Shown here: positions 52,964 to 62,436 of the stretch, one piece after another
How positions within the stretch are numbered: the first letter of the stretch is position 1
Layout of the letters: every line of letters begins with the position of its first letter
Origin: Streptomyces sp. TG1A-60
GTDB taxonomy: Bacteria; Actinomycetota; Actinomycetes; Streptomycetales; Streptomycetaceae
Reading direction: 5' to 3'
Assembly: GCF_037201975.1 (NCBI RefSeq)
Contig: NZ_CP147520.1
Span: 6,262,001-6,326,000, forward strand
Length of the DNA: 64,000 nt
Notes under the pieces: generated by a model
Databases searched by the model: none
What the model saw: the letters and a program-made list of their open reading frames with translations, nothing else
Told to the model about the DNA's origin: nothing
Translations under genes and position numbers: made by a program

Positions 52964-53926
52964 ATGCCTCTCTATCCGCAGATCGGACCGTACGACCACG
53001 GCATGCTCGACGTGGGGGACGGCAACCGCGTGTACTGGGAGGTCTGCGGGAATCCGCGGGGCAAGCCCGCGGTCGTGCTGCACGGCGGGCCGGGGTCCGG
53101 GGCCAACGCGTGGTTCCCGCGTCTCTTCGACCCCGAGGCGTACCGGATCGTGCTGCTCGACCAGCGCGGCTGCGGGCGTTCGACACCGCCGGCGAGCGCG
53201 TACGGGACCGACATGAGCGTCAACACGACGGATCGTCTGATCGCCGACCTGGAGCTGCTGCGGCGGCACCTCGGGATCGGTCGCTGGCTGGTGTGGGGCG
53301 TGTCGTGGGGGTCGGTGCTGGGGCTGCGGTACGCGCAGACGCATCCGGAGGCCGTGACCGAGCTGGTCCTCACCGGCGTCGCCACGGGTTCCGACGCCGA
53401 AGTCGCCCTGCTGACCAGGGGACTCGGGCAGTTCTTCCCGGAGGCCTTCGAGCGGTTCCTGGCCGAGCTGCCCGAGGACGAGCGGGAGGGGAACCTGGCA
53501 GCCGCGTACAACCGGCTGATCGAGTCGTCCGACGAGGCGGTGAGGGCGCGGGCTGCGCGCGCCTGGACCGACTGGGAGACGGCCATCGCCGCGCAGCCGC
53601 CCCGCTCCGTGCCGCGCTACGAGGACCCCGTCTTCCGCTACGCCTTCGCCCGTACCGTCACCCACTACTGGGGCAACGGCCACTTCCTCGGCGAAGAGAA
53701 CGACGAGGGGGCCGTCCTGCGCGACGCTCCGCTGCTCAAGGGCATCCCGGGGACCCTCGTCCAGGGCAGCCTCGATCCCAACAACCTCCTCGGCATCGTC
53801 TGGCGCCTCCACCACGCCTGGCCCGGCAGCGAGTTGGACGTCATCGACGACGTGGGCCACAACGCGGGCGCACCGGACATGGCGGAAGCACTGGTGGCGG
53901 CGACGGACAAGTACGCCAAGGGCTGA
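52964..53926 (+). CDS. pip: Prolyl iminopeptidase
   Basis: 320 residues. Alpha/beta hydrolase of family S33: HGGPGSG at 40-46 (oxyanion), DQRGCGRS at about 66-73 and the nucleophile Ser114 in GVSWGS. Asp in QGSLDPNN and His in DVGHNAG complete the triad. It removes N-terminal proline from peptides in the cytosol. It is preceded by a short gap after the uracil-DNA glycosylase. Confidence 0.93.
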   Translation: MPLYPQIGPYDHGMLDVGDGNRVYWEVCGNPRGKPAVVLHGGPGSGANAWFPRLFDPEAYRIVLLDQRGCGRSTPPASAYGTDMSVNTTDRLIADLELLRRHLGIGRWLVWGVSWGSVLGLRYAQTHPEAVTELVLTGVATGSDAEVALLTRGLGQFFPEAFERFLAELPEDEREGNLAAAYNRLIESSDEAVRARAARAWTDWETAIAAQPPRSVPRYEDPVFRYAFARTVTHYWGNGHFLGEENDEGAVLRDAPLLKGIPGTLVQGSLDPNNLLGIVWRLHHAWPGSELDVIDDVGHNAGAPDMAEALVAATDKYAKG

Positions 53927-54013
53927 CGAGGAGGGCGGGGCGTTCGTTGACGTGGGGTCGCTGCTCCGGCGCCCACGATCGCAGCTCCGCTCACCAGCCC
54001 GCGTCACCGGGGT

Positions 54014-54742
54014 TCACGGTGCGCCGTCGTGGTCTTTCCCTTCGTCGTACGCGCTGATGTCGTGGCCGTCCTCGCCGCTGTCGCCGAACAGGTGGCGCAC
54101 CGTGGACCGGTAGTTCGTCCGGACGTGGGTCAGTGCGTGGGCGCGGGCCCGGTCCGGGTCGCCGGAGGCGATGGCCTCGTACAACTCACGGTGTTCGGTG
54201 AGGAGTTGCGGCCACTCGGTGTTCTGGCGGGTCAGCCAGCGCAGGCGGCCGTCGACCGGCTCCATGACGGAGATGAGCAGACTGTTGCCCGCCATGGCCA
54301 GGACACGGTCGTGGAAGCGGGTGTTGATGTCGGTGATCGTCTCGGCGTCCCCCGCGCGGGTCGCCACCGCCGCCCGGTCGAGCAGGGCCGACAGCTCCGC
54401 CAGGGACCCGGGGGTGGCGCGGGAGGCGGCGAGCCCGGCGGCGTACACCTCCAACGCCTCGCGCAGTTCGAAGAGTTCCGCCACGTCCGCCGGGGTGAGG
54501 CGGCGGACGACCGCGCGGCGCGGGGTCTCGAAGCGGACGAAGCCCTCGGCGACCAGGGCGCGGACCGCCTCGCGGACCGGGACCCGGGAGACCCCGAGGT
54601 GGTCGGCCAGCTCGCGCTCCACCAGCCGGTCGCCCGGGCGGAGCCGCCCCGCGATGATGTCCTGCCGCAGAGTCCCGAGGACACGCTCGCGCACCGCGCC
54701 GAGGGGTTCGATCTTCGCTCCTTCAGGAGCCAGGGAGCTCAT
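54014..54742 (-). CDS. GntR-family regulator (FCD domain)
   Basis: 242 residues from ATG 54742. The winged helix-turn-helix (about 17-80) has LADHLGVSRVPVREAVRALVAEGF. The FCD effector domain (about 90-220) has a conserved Asp in DINTRFHDRVL, and His in EHRELYEAI and HALTHVRTNY, which bind a metal in this group. It is divergent from the NCS1 permease and racemase genes. A perfect palindrome lies 91 bases upstream of its start, in the permease promoter, and is the likely operator. The ligand is probably a hydantoin, allantoin or purine-breakdown product. Confidence 0.9.
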   Translation of the reverse strand: MSSLAPEGAKIEPLGAVRERVLGTLRQDIIAGRLRPGDRLVERELADHLGVSRVPVREAVRALVAEGFVRFETPRRAVVRRLTPADVAELFELREALEVYAAGLAASRATPGSLAELSALLDRAAVATRAGDAETITDINTRFHDRVLAMAGNSLLISVMEPVDGRLRWLTRQNTEWPQLLTEHRELYEAIASGDPDRARAHALTHVRTNYRSTVRHLFGDSGEDGHDISAYDEGKDHDGAP

Positions 54743-54832
54743 GGGGCAATCTTCGCCGACTCGTGGGGTCTTTTACGTGACGTTAACAGCGGCGACATCG
54801 GTCGGAACCGTTGACGGGAGGACCATGAACGC

Positions 54833-54850
54833 AGTTTGGTATACCAAACT
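54833..54850. promoter_or_regulatory. Perfect 18-bp palindrome, GntR operator
   Basis: AGTTTGGTATACCAAACT is perfectly self-complementary. It contains the GGTnTACC-like core seen in GntR/FadR-subfamily operators. It lies in the divergent region between the GntR gene and the permease it likely controls. Confidence 0.8.
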
Positions 54851-54945
54851 CCCTGCGGTGACTCCCTCGCCGCACCGGCACCCGCACCCGTCCCCCACAC
54901 TCGTCCCCGCATCCACCCTCGTCTCCTCTCGCTCCTGGAGGCCCA

Positions 54946-56454
54946 GTGTCCCTCGCCGACAGTGCCGAAGCCACCGGCACCACAGCGTTCGTCCCCGACC
55001 CCCGCCTCACCAACGAAGACCTCGCTCCCGCCGGGAAGCGCAACTGGAAGGTCTTCGACCTCTTCGCCCTGTGGATGTCCGATGTCCACAACCTCGGCAA
55101 CTACACGTTCGCCGCGGGTCTGCTGGTCCTCGGCATGAACGTCTGGCAGGTCTTCACCTCGCTGCTCGTCGGTTTCGTGATCATCTACATCGGGATGAAC
55201 TGGATGGGGAAGATCGGGCAGCGCCACGGCGTGCCCTTCCCCGTGGTCAGCCGCATCAGCTTCGGCGTCTGGGGCGCCAACATCCCGGCCCTCATCCGGG
55301 CCGTGATCGCCATCATGTGGTATGGCATCCAGACCTACCTCGCGTCCGTCGCGGTCAACATCATGCTGCTGGCCGCCTGGCCGGGCCTGGAGTCCTGGAC
55401 CCACAACTCCTTCCTCGGCCTGCACCAGCTCGGCTGGATCAGCTTCGTCGCCCTCTGGCTCGTCCAAGGGCTGATCATCAGTCAGGGCATGGAGTCGGTC
55501 CGCAAGTTCCAGGACTTCTGCGGCCCGGCGATCTGGGTGGTCATGATCGCGCTGGCCGTGTGGATCCTTGCCAAGGCCGGCTGGACCATCTCCCTCACCT
55601 CGACCCCGAACCCGGTCTCCGTCGGCGAGCAGTGGCGGCAGTGGTTCGGCGCGATCGGGCTGGTCCTCGCCACCTACGGCACGCTGATGCTCAACTTCTG
55701 CGACTTCTCCCGCTTCGCGCCGGACTACCGGACGGTCAAGCGGGGCAACTTCTGGGGCCTGCCGATCAACTCGACCGCCTTCGTGGTGTTGTCGGTCATC
55801 GTCACGGCCGGCTCGATCGAGGTCTTCGGCAAGGCGATCACCGAACCGGCCCACCTCGTCGCCGAGATCGGCAACACCTGGGTCCTCGTCCTCGGCGCGC
55901 TGACCTTCGCCATCGCCACCATGGGCGTCAACATCGTCGCCAACTTCGTCTCACCGGCGTACGACCTCGCCAACGTCTGGCCACAGAAGATCACGTTCAA
56001 GGTGGGCGGACTGATCAGCACGGTCGCGGCGCTGGTCGTGACCCCGTGGAACCTCTTCTCCAACCCCACCGTCGTCCAGTACTTTCTCGGCGGCCTGGGC
56101 GCGTTCCTCGGCCCGCTGTTCGGCGTGATCATGCTCGACTACTTCTGGGTCAAGCGCGGCCGTATCGACGTCGACGAACTCTTCAACGCCGAGCCCGGCT
56201 CCCGCTACTACTACCGCAAGGGCGTCAACCCCAAGGCGCTGTGGGCGTTCCTGCCGACCGCGGCGGTCTCGGCCGTCCTCGCCCTGGTACCGGCCTTCGA
56301 CGCGGTCGCCCCGTACTCGTGGTTCATCGGAACGGCGCTGGCCGCCGGGCTCTACGCGGTGCTGTGCCGGGACGAGCGGGCGGCGGTGTCCGCGGGTGCC
56401 GGGCCGGTCGGCGCCGGCAGCGGTACCGCCGAGTCTGCGCCCGTGGAGGGCTGA
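54946..56454 (+). CDS. NCS1-family permease (hydantoin/allantoin/pyrimidine type)
   Basis: 502 residues from GTG 54946 with GGAGG upstream. Twelve membrane helices are predicted. NCS1 marks are LAPAGKRNWKVFDLFALWMSDVHNLGNYTFA at the start, PVVSRISFGVWGANIPALIRAV, WYGIQTYLAS in helix 3, NFCDFSRFAPDYR and ANFVSPAYDLANVWPQKI. It probably imports hydantoin, allantoin or a nucleobase with a cation. It is followed two bases later by a racemase gene and forms an operon with it. Confidence 0.91.
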   Translation: MSLADSAEATGTTAFVPDPRLTNEDLAPAGKRNWKVFDLFALWMSDVHNLGNYTFAAGLLVLGMNVWQVFTSLLVGFVIIYIGMNWMGKIGQRHGVPFPVVSRISFGVWGANIPALIRAVIAIMWYGIQTYLASVAVNIMLLAAWPGLESWTHNSFLGLHQLGWISFVALWLVQGLIISQGMESVRKFQDFCGPAIWVVMIALAVWILAKAGWTISLTSTPNPVSVGEQWRQWFGAIGLVLATYGTLMLNFCDFSRFAPDYRTVKRGNFWGLPINSTAFVVLSVIVTAGSIEVFGKAITEPAHLVAEIGNTWVLVLGALTFAIATMGVNIVANFVSPAYDLANVWPQKITFKVGGLISTVAALVVTPWNLFSNPTVVQYFLGGLGAFLGPLFGVIMLDYFWVKRGRIDVDELFNAEPGSRYYYRKGVNPKALWAFLPTAAVSAVLALVPAFDAVAPYSWFIGTALAAGLYAVLCRDERAAVSAGAGPVGAGSGTAESAPVEG

Positions 56455-56456
56455 GC

Positions 56457-57173
56457 GTGCGCATCGTCGTCACCAACTGCAACACGACGCAGGAGATGAC
56501 CGAGGAGATCGTGCGAGGTGCCCGGGCCGCCGCAGGCCCGGGCACCACCGTGACCGGACTGACCCCCGCCTGGGGACCCGAGTCCGCGGAGGGCTGGCTC
56601 GACAGCTACCTCTCCGCCGCCGCCGTCCTCGACACCCTGCGGACCTATGAGGAGCCGTACGACGCCGTCGTCATGGCCGGGTTCGGCGAGCACGGACGCG
56701 AGGGCGCGCGCGAACTGGTGGATGTCCCCGTCGTCGACATCACGGAGGCCGCCGCCCACCTCGCGTGCCTCCTCGGGCGGCGCTACGGGGTCGTCACCAC
56801 GCTCGAACGCTCGTGCGGGCAGATCGAGGACAGCCTGGAGGCCGCCGGGGTGGGCCGCAACTGCGCGGCGATCGTCGGCACCGGGCTCGGCGTACTCGAC
56901 CTCGCCGACTCCGACCGCACCACCCGAGCCTTCCTCACCGCTGCCCAGCGGGCCCGCGAGGCCGGGGCCGAGGTGCTGGTGCTGGGGTGCGCCGGGATGA
57001 CCGGACTGCAGCGGACGGTGGGGGAGAAGCTGGGCGTGCCGGTCGTCGACGGAGTGGGGGCCGCCGTGAAACTCGCCGAGTCGCTCGTCTCGCTGGGGCT
57101 GACGACCAGCCGGGCGGGGGGTTATGCGAAGCCGCTGCCCAAGCGGAGGAGCTGGGGGGCCGAGGCGCGGTAG
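56457..57173 (+). CDS. Asp/Glu/hydantoin racemase family protein
   Basis: 238 residues from GTG 56457 with GGAGGG six bases upstream. It has the Asp/Glu racemase fold: IVVTNCNTTQEMTEEI at the N-terminus, GFGEHGREGAREL with Cys-less first site, VVTTLERSCGQIE and LGCAGMTGL with the second catalytic Cys. Relatives are hydantoin racemases and allantoin racemases. Cotranscription with an NCS1 permease and a divergent GntR regulator supports hydantoin or allantoin use. No hydantoinase is in the window. Confidence 0.87.
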   Translation: MRIVVTNCNTTQEMTEEIVRGARAAAGPGTTVTGLTPAWGPESAEGWLDSYLSAAAVLDTLRTYEEPYDAVVMAGFGEHGREGARELVDVPVVDITEAAAHLACLLGRRYGVVTTLERSCGQIEDSLEAAGVGRNCAAIVGTGLGVLDLADSDRTTRAFLTAAQRAREAGAEVLVLGCAGMTGLQRTVGEKLGVPVVDGVGAAVKLAESLVSLGLTTSRAGGYAKPLPKRRSWGAEAR

Positions 57174-57597
57174 GGGGTGTCGCGGAGGGCGGGGCGCGGG
57201 CGCCGCAGAGAGCGCCGCTCGGTCGGCGCCGGCGGCTGCGGGCCTGTGGTGGCCGGACGCGTGGTTCCTCTCACCCCCTGAAGCCGGCGGAGGTGCGGCC
57301 GGGAGCCGCAGCGGGTCAGGTGCGAGAGCCGGAGCGGGACCGTGGCTTCGGGCTCCGTCGCAGTGATGTACAGGGCCCGGGGGCCGGCTACGTCCCCGGG
57401 CCCACCTCTTTCCGGACCGTTCTCCGGATTGCGTGCATAAAGAACATGGCCTTTCCCCGTATCGTCACATCGCGGTAATACGAGCGTCCCGTTCTCTCCA
57501 GGTCCCGGATCTACGGTGGAGGCCAGCACCCTCACCCATGCCCCGGCCGCCGTCGCCCGAAGGCACATTCCCGTCCTCATCCGACGACAGGAGCCCC
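57174..57597. other. Intergenic region after the racemase gene
   Basis: About 420 bases without a supported gene. It holds the terminator listed separately and, near the right end, the upstream region of the FUSC gene. Confidence 0.5.
57373..57403 (+). terminator. Terminator hairpin after the racemase gene
   Basis: GGGCCCGGGG (57373-57382) pairs perfectly with CCCCGGGCCC (57394-57403) across an 11-base loop, followed by ACCTCTTTCC. It is about 200 bases after the racemase stop. Confidence 0.7.
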
Positions 57598-59658
57598 GTG
57601 TCCCGCCGTGCCGCCCTCGCTCTGCCGCCCTGGCTCGCCCACCCGCTGCGCGCGCAAGGGGGACCGGTGCCGTGGAACGCGGTGGTACGAGGGGCGCTGG
57701 CCGGTGGACCCCTGCTGTGCGGGGCCCTGCTCCTGGGCCGGCCCACCGTCGGCGTCCTCGCCGCGCTCGGGGCCATGCTCGCCGGGGTCAACGACCGGCC
57801 CGGCAGCCGGCGCGTCTCGGTGAAGCGGCTCGGGGTGCCCGCGCTCGCCGGGGCCTCGGGGCTGCTCGTCGGGACGTACGCCGGACAGAACGCCCACGCC
57901 GTCGTCCTCACCCTGCTGCTCACCGCGCTCGGGTTGCTCGCCGGCAGTACGAGCGCCGTCGGGCCCGTGGCGTCCGGCGCCGGTACGCAACTGCTGGTGG
58001 CGACCGCCGTCGGGGCCGGGATGCCGTTGCAGGAGCCGGGGTGGGAACGGGCGCTCGCCTTTCTCGCCGGCGCCGGGTGGCTGCTCGTCTTGCGCCTCGT
58101 CCTGCCCACCCCCGCGGCCCTCACCGCCCGTGACTACCGGTTCGACGGGGAACGGGCCGCCGTGGCCGACGTCTACGACGCCATCGCCGCGCTGCTGGAC
58201 GCCGTCGGCACACCGGACGCGATCGCCCGGAGAGCCGCGCTGACCGCCGCTCTCGATCACGCGCAGGACGTGCTCGCCGGGCCCCGGCTGTGGCGGTACG
58301 CGGGCTCGTCCGCCGAACGGCGGCTGCACGCCCAGTACACCGCCGCACTGCCGCTCGCCGAGGCGGCGACCGCGCTGGCCTGGACCGGGGACGCCGTCGT
58401 CGGCCGTGCCTCGGCAGGGCCCCGGCGGCTCGCCGCCGCCGTGCGCGGCAACACCGGTACCGGCCCGCTGCCCGCTCCCTCCCGATCCGCACCCGCCCTG
58501 CGTGCCCTCGACGACGCGCTCCTGCGCGCCGCCGAGGCCTTCGACCGAGGCGGCGACCCACACGACCTGCACACTCGCCGCCGCACCGTCGGATCGCTCG
58601 CGCGGATCGCGCTCGGGTCCGGCGGACGCGAGTACGGCCTGCGGGTCGCCCTCTCGTTCGGGGCCAGCGCGGCTGTGGCGCAGGTGCTGCACCACGAGCA
58701 CTGGTACTGGCTGCCCGCGACCGCCGTCTTCCTGGTCAAGCCCGACCTCGGGCCGCTCGTCTCCCGGGTGCTGAGCCGGGCCGCGGGCACCGTACTGGGC
58801 GCCGTGGTCTTCGCCGGGTTCGCCGCCGTACTGCCCCGGCCGGAAGGGCTCGTCGCGCTGGTCGCGGTCAGCGGGGCGCTCATCCCCGTCGCCATGCGGC
58901 ACTTCGCGGCCCAGACCGCTGTCGTGACCGTTCTCGTCCTCGCCCTCATCATGGTCGGCGGCGATCCCCAGGCCGCCTGGAGCCGTATCGGCGAGACGCT
59001 GCTGGCCTGCGCCATCGTCCTGGTCGTCGGCCACCTGCCGATGCCGAAGGGCGAGCGCGGCGGGGGCGTACGCGCCCGGCTGACCGAAGCGGCGACCGCC
59101 GCGCACGCCTACCTCACGCACGTCCTCAACGAGTCGCACGGGCCGAGCGGGTCGAGCGGGACCTCTGGGGGGAGTGTGACCTCCGGTGGCAGTGGGGCGC
59201 CCGTATCGAGCCAGGCCCCCGTGCCGAGCGGCGCGTCCACGCCGGGGAGTGCCACGCCGAGCGGCGCGTCCAGGCCGAACGGCGTGTCCGTGTCCGTCGG
59301 CGCCGCCCTGCCGGGCGAGTCGGACGACCGCGCCGCCCGCTGGGCCCTACGCCGCGAGGCCTACCGCACGCTCGCCCGGGCCCGCACCGCGATCGCCCTC
59401 TCCGCAGCCGAACTGCCCGCCCTGGCCCGGCACACCGAGGGCACCGACGAGGTCGCCGTCACCCTCGAACGGCTCGTCGACACCACCACCGCCTGCGCCG
59501 TGCACCTCGACGACACCGGACGGCTCACCCGCCACCACACCGAGCAGCTCACCGCGGTCCTCGACGAACTCGCGCGACACCAGAAACACGCGGGCATCCG
59601 CCTCCCCGACGTACCGGACCCGGCCGACCTGCTGCCGAGGCCGGACCGCACGGCCTGA
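57598..59658 (+). CDS. FUSC-family membrane protein (aromatic-acid exporter type)
   Basis: 686 residues from GTG 57598 with AGGAG four bases upstream. Two sets of membrane helices are separated by a soluble segment (about 180-380), as in FUSC proteins: VRGALAGGPLLCGALLLGRPTVGVLAALGAMLAGVNDRPG in the first set and ALSFGASAAVAQVLHHEHWYWLPATAVFLVKPDLGPL in the second. A Ser/Gly/Pro linker of about 50 residues with PSGAS repeats precedes a C-terminal helical domain. Relatives export aromatic acids or fusaric acid. The substrate is unknown. Confidence 0.87.
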   Translation: MSRRAALALPPWLAHPLRAQGGPVPWNAVVRGALAGGPLLCGALLLGRPTVGVLAALGAMLAGVNDRPGSRRVSVKRLGVPALAGASGLLVGTYAGQNAHAVVLTLLLTALGLLAGSTSAVGPVASGAGTQLLVATAVGAGMPLQEPGWERALAFLAGAGWLLVLRLVLPTPAALTARDYRFDGERAAVADVYDAIAALLDAVGTPDAIARRAALTAALDHAQDVLAGPRLWRYAGSSAERRLHAQYTAALPLAEAATALAWTGDAVVGRASAGPRRLAAAVRGNTGTGPLPAPSRSAPALRALDDALLRAAEAFDRGGDPHDLHTRRRTVGSLARIALGSGGREYGLRVALSFGASAAVAQVLHHEHWYWLPATAVFLVKPDLGPLVSRVLSRAAGTVLGAVVFAGFAAVLPRPEGLVALVAVSGALIPVAMRHFAAQTAVVTVLVLALIMVGGDPQAAWSRIGETLLACAIVLVVGHLPMPKGERGGGVRARLTEAATAAHAYLTHVLNESHGPSGSSGTSGGSVTSGGSGAPVSSQAPVPSGASTPGSATPSGASRPNGVSVSVGAALPGESDDRAARWALRREAYRTLARARTAIALSAAELPALARHTEGTDEVAVTLERLVDTTTACAVHLDDTGRLTRHHTEQLTAVLDELARHQKHAGIRLPDVPDPADLLPRPDRTA

Positions 59659-59992
59659 CACCCCCGCCCACCCACCCGCCGAATGCCCGCTCCACACCCC
59701 TCCGGGCCCCGCCACCGTCGTACCGTGACGGCATGGCGCCGTCTCCGTCCCGCTTCCCGATCTCCGCCGATCTCCTCGTCACCGGTTGCACCGCCCTCGT
59801 AGACGTGCGGACCGTGGCACATGGAGTCACTGGAATGTGTGGTTCTTGAGAGGTGCCTCACGATCCGTCGTTGACCGAGTGTCAACTACGTCTCAGTACC
59901 GTCACTCGGCGAGCCGTTCACCCCTGGTTGTCGTTTAACTCTATGAATCACGAGTGACGAGCTCCGGGTGCAGCGCGACATGGAGGTGCAGG
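59659..59992. other. Intergenic region before the small conserved protein
   Basis: 334 bases. CCGAGTG (59875-59881) and CACTCGG (59903-59909) form an inverted repeat, overlapped by TTGAC-CGAGT-GTCAA (59871-59885). TTGACC is also a possible -35. No coding region is supported. Confidence 0.45.
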
Positions 59993-60178
59993 GTGAACGG
60001 GCGAATGGTGCTGGGTCGCTTTCCCGCCGGTGGGCCGCGCGGCTCGTGGCCGGCGGAGGAGTTCGCGCACGCGGCGCGGCTGGAGGGCCAGCAGGCCGAG
60101 GTCGTGATGGACATCGCCACGGACATGTTCCTGGTCATCGTGCGCGGCGCCGACACCTCGGCGGGTGCCGCGGCCTGA
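59993..60178 (+). CDS. Small conserved hypothetical protein
   Basis: 61 residues from GTG 59993, which has GGAGG six bases upstream. It contains RMVLGRFPAGGPRGSWPAEEFAHAARLEGQQAEVVMDIATDMFLVIVRG. From memory, short proteins like this are conserved across Streptomyces. There is no signal or membrane segment; one amphipathic helix and one beta-strand are likely. It ends two bases before the convergent ABC gene stop. The function is unknown. Confidence 0.72.
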   Translation: MNGRMVLGRFPAGGPRGSWPAEEFAHAARLEGQQAEVVMDIATDMFLVIVRGADTSAGAAA

Positions 60179-60180
60179 GG

Positions 60181-62154
60181 TCAGCCCGCCTTCGGGGCCG
60201 GCACCTTCGCCGCCGGGGTGTGTCCTGACGGCACCTTCGCCGCGAACTGCTCCGCCTGGAGGGAGTACAGCTCCGCGTACACCCCGCCCGTGGCCAGCAG
60301 CTCGTCCGGGGTGCCGGACTCCACGAGCCGGCCCTGGTCGAGGACGTGGACCAGATCGGCGTGGCGGACCGACGCCAGCCGGTGGGTGATCAGGACGACC
60401 GTCTGGCCGGTGCCCGCCAGGGCGCGGATCTTCTCGAAGACCTCCAGCTCGGCGCGGGCGTCGAGGGCCGCCGTCGGCTCGTCCACGATCAGGATGTGCC
60501 CGCGCCGGTACGCGGCCCGCGCGATCCCCAGCCGCTGCCACTGGCCGCCGGACAGCTCGTGCCCGCCGCTGAACCCGCGCACCAGGAGTGTGTCCAGGCC
60601 GCGCGGCAGGTCCTCCATCACGTCCTGTGCCCCGGCCTCCGCGACGGCCGAAGTGAGGCGCTCCTCGGTGAGCGGTGCCGAAGGGCGGCCGATCGCCAGG
60701 TTGACGCGGGCTGTGAAGGGCCACCGCTTGAAGTCCTGCGCGACCATCGCGATGCGCTCGGCGAGCTGCCGCCGGTCGGCGGTCGCCGTGTCCACGCCGT
60801 CCCACATGATCTTGCCGTGGTCCGGGGTGTACAGCCCGGCTAGCAGCTTGACCAGGGTCGTCTTGCCCGAGCCGTTCTCACCGACCAGGGCCACGATCTT
60901 GCCCAGCGGCACGGTCAGGGTGACGTCGTCCAGCGCGGGGCGGGTGGCCTTGCCCGGGTAGGCGAAGGTCACGTTCTCCACCCGGATCTCGCGTGGGTCC
61001 TCGGGCAGCGGGTCACCGCCCTCCGGGATCGCGCGCTTGGCGGCCTCCACGTACAGGCGCTCCATGTCGCCCACGAAGAGGGCCTCCTCGTGCAGGGAGT
61101 TCACCTCCAGGACGAGCGTGTCCAGGCTGGAGGATCCGGTGCGGATCGCGATGACCGCCGTACCGGCCACGGACAGCGCCATGGCGTCGGCGAGCAGCAG
61201 GCCGCCCAGCGTCGCGTACGTCGTCACGGTGGCCAGACCGGTCCAGAGGGCCGCGTACAGGCCCGTACGGGCCGCCAGCCGGGCCAGTCGTGCCTGCTCG
61301 GCCTCCGCCGTCTCGGACATGGAACGGAAGTGGCGCAGCAGGAACGGGCCGACGCCGTGCACCCGGATCTCCGGGGCGGCCTCCGGCTCGATCAGCAGGG
61401 AGCTGAGCAGATATCCCGCGCGCGCGTGCTGCACCCAGGCGTGGAAGGACTCGTAGCGTCGGCGGGCTGTCGTCAGGGCGCTCCAGGCGCTCGGCAGGGT
61501 CATCGTGAGCAGCAGCGGCAGCAGGGCCGGGTGCAGCACGGTCAGGACGCCGGCCGCGGCGATCAGCGAGATCAGGGCGTTCACCACACGGGCCGAGTAG
61601 CTGATCATGCGGCGGGCCGACTGGGCGCCGTACTTCGCGGTGTCCAGCAGTTTGTGGAAGCCGTCGTCCTCGATCGCGGACAGCTCCACGGCCGCCGCCC
61701 GCTCCAAGTAGAGCTCGGTCGCCACCCGCTCCACCTTGGGCTCCAGTCGGCCCGTGGCATACGTCGACGCCGCCCGCAGCAGTGTGGCCACCAGCATGAC
61801 GACGGCGATGGCGACGAGCGCGGGGACGGCTCCCCGCAACCGCTCCTCGACCGTGCCGTCCGCCATCAGCCGGGCCAGGACGGCGTTCATCGCGAGGAGG
61901 TTCACCGCCTGGGCGAGGCCACGGCCCGTCTCGGCTGCCAGGACGGTCCGGGCGGCCCGCCGGTCCGCCTGCCAGGCCAGCCGGAAACTCGACCCGAGCA
62001 GCGACGGCAGCCGCCGCACCATCGCGCGGAAATTCAGCTCCAGGAACGCGTCGGCATGCTGCGACCAGCCCATGTCGGACCGCAGTGGCCCGCCGAACAG
62101 CAGCAGCTCCGACTCGGACGTCTCCGGCTTGCCCCTGTCACGCGCCTTTCGCAC
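60181..62154 (-). CDS. ABC transporter, fused permease and ATPase (exporter type)
   Basis: 657 residues from GTG 62154. A six-helix membrane domain (about 60-370) is followed by an ATPase domain: Walker A VGENGSGKTTLVKLLAG, Q-loop MVAQDFKRWP, signature ELSGGQWQRLGIARAAYRRG, Walker B ILIVDEPTAALDARAE and switch His in ITHRLASVRHAD. It forms a homodimer or pairs with another half-transporter. The C-terminus is a Pro/Lys/Ala tail. The substrate is unknown. A dispersed repeat lies upstream. Confidence 0.92.
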   Translation of the reverse strand: MRKARDRGKPETSESELLLFGGPLRSDMGWSQHADAFLELNFRAMVRRLPSLLGSSFRLAWQADRRAARTVLAAETGRGLAQAVNLLAMNAVLARLMADGTVEERLRGAVPALVAIAVVMLVATLLRAASTYATGRLEPKVERVATELYLERAAAVELSAIEDDGFHKLLDTAKYGAQSARRMISYSARVVNALISLIAAAGVLTVLHPALLPLLLTMTLPSAWSALTTARRRYESFHAWVQHARAGYLLSSLLIEPEAAPEIRVHGVGPFLLRHFRSMSETAEAEQARLARLAARTGLYAALWTGLATVTTYATLGGLLLADAMALSVAGTAVIAIRTGSSSLDTLVLEVNSLHEEALFVGDMERLYVEAAKRAIPEGGDPLPEDPREIRVENVTFAYPGKATRPALDDVTLTVPLGKIVALVGENGSGKTTLVKLLAGLYTPDHGKIMWDGVDTATADRRQLAERIAMVAQDFKRWPFTARVNLAIGRPSAPLTEERLTSAVAEAGAQDVMEDLPRGLDTLLVRGFSGGHELSGGQWQRLGIARAAYRRGHILIVDEPTAALDARAELEVFEKIRALAGTGQTVVLITHRLASVRHADLVHVLDQGRLVESGTPDELLATGGVYAELYSLQAEQFAAKVPSGHTPAAKVPAPKAG

Positions 62155-62316
62155 CCGCGGCCTCCCCGTCGTCGCCGACGGCCACTATTGCGGCACCCCC
62201 CGTTCCCGGCCAGGGCGCACGGTAGTGATATCCCGGCCCACCCGGAGCGCGCGGGGCGCGCGGAGGCAGGAAGGCGTGCGCGGCGGACCCACAGGCTTTC
62301 GAGGGGCTGAAGGCTC

Positions 62317-62343
62317 CTTCAGGGGCGCGGGGAACCGCGCGAC
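62317..62343. repeat. Dispersed Streptomyces intergenic repeat, copy 2
   Basis: CTTCAGGGGCGCGGGGAACC followed by GCGCGAC, differing at one internal base from the copy at 14210-14238. It lies between the ABC gene and the next hypothetical gene, in a region with no other feature. Confidence 0.6.
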
Positions 62344-62436
62344 GAGCGCCCACACACCCGCAGCGGTGAAACCACCGCACATCCCTGGACGCCAAGTGCG
62401 GGGCTCTTGGCAGTAAGGCCCCCACCCGGCGGAGTC

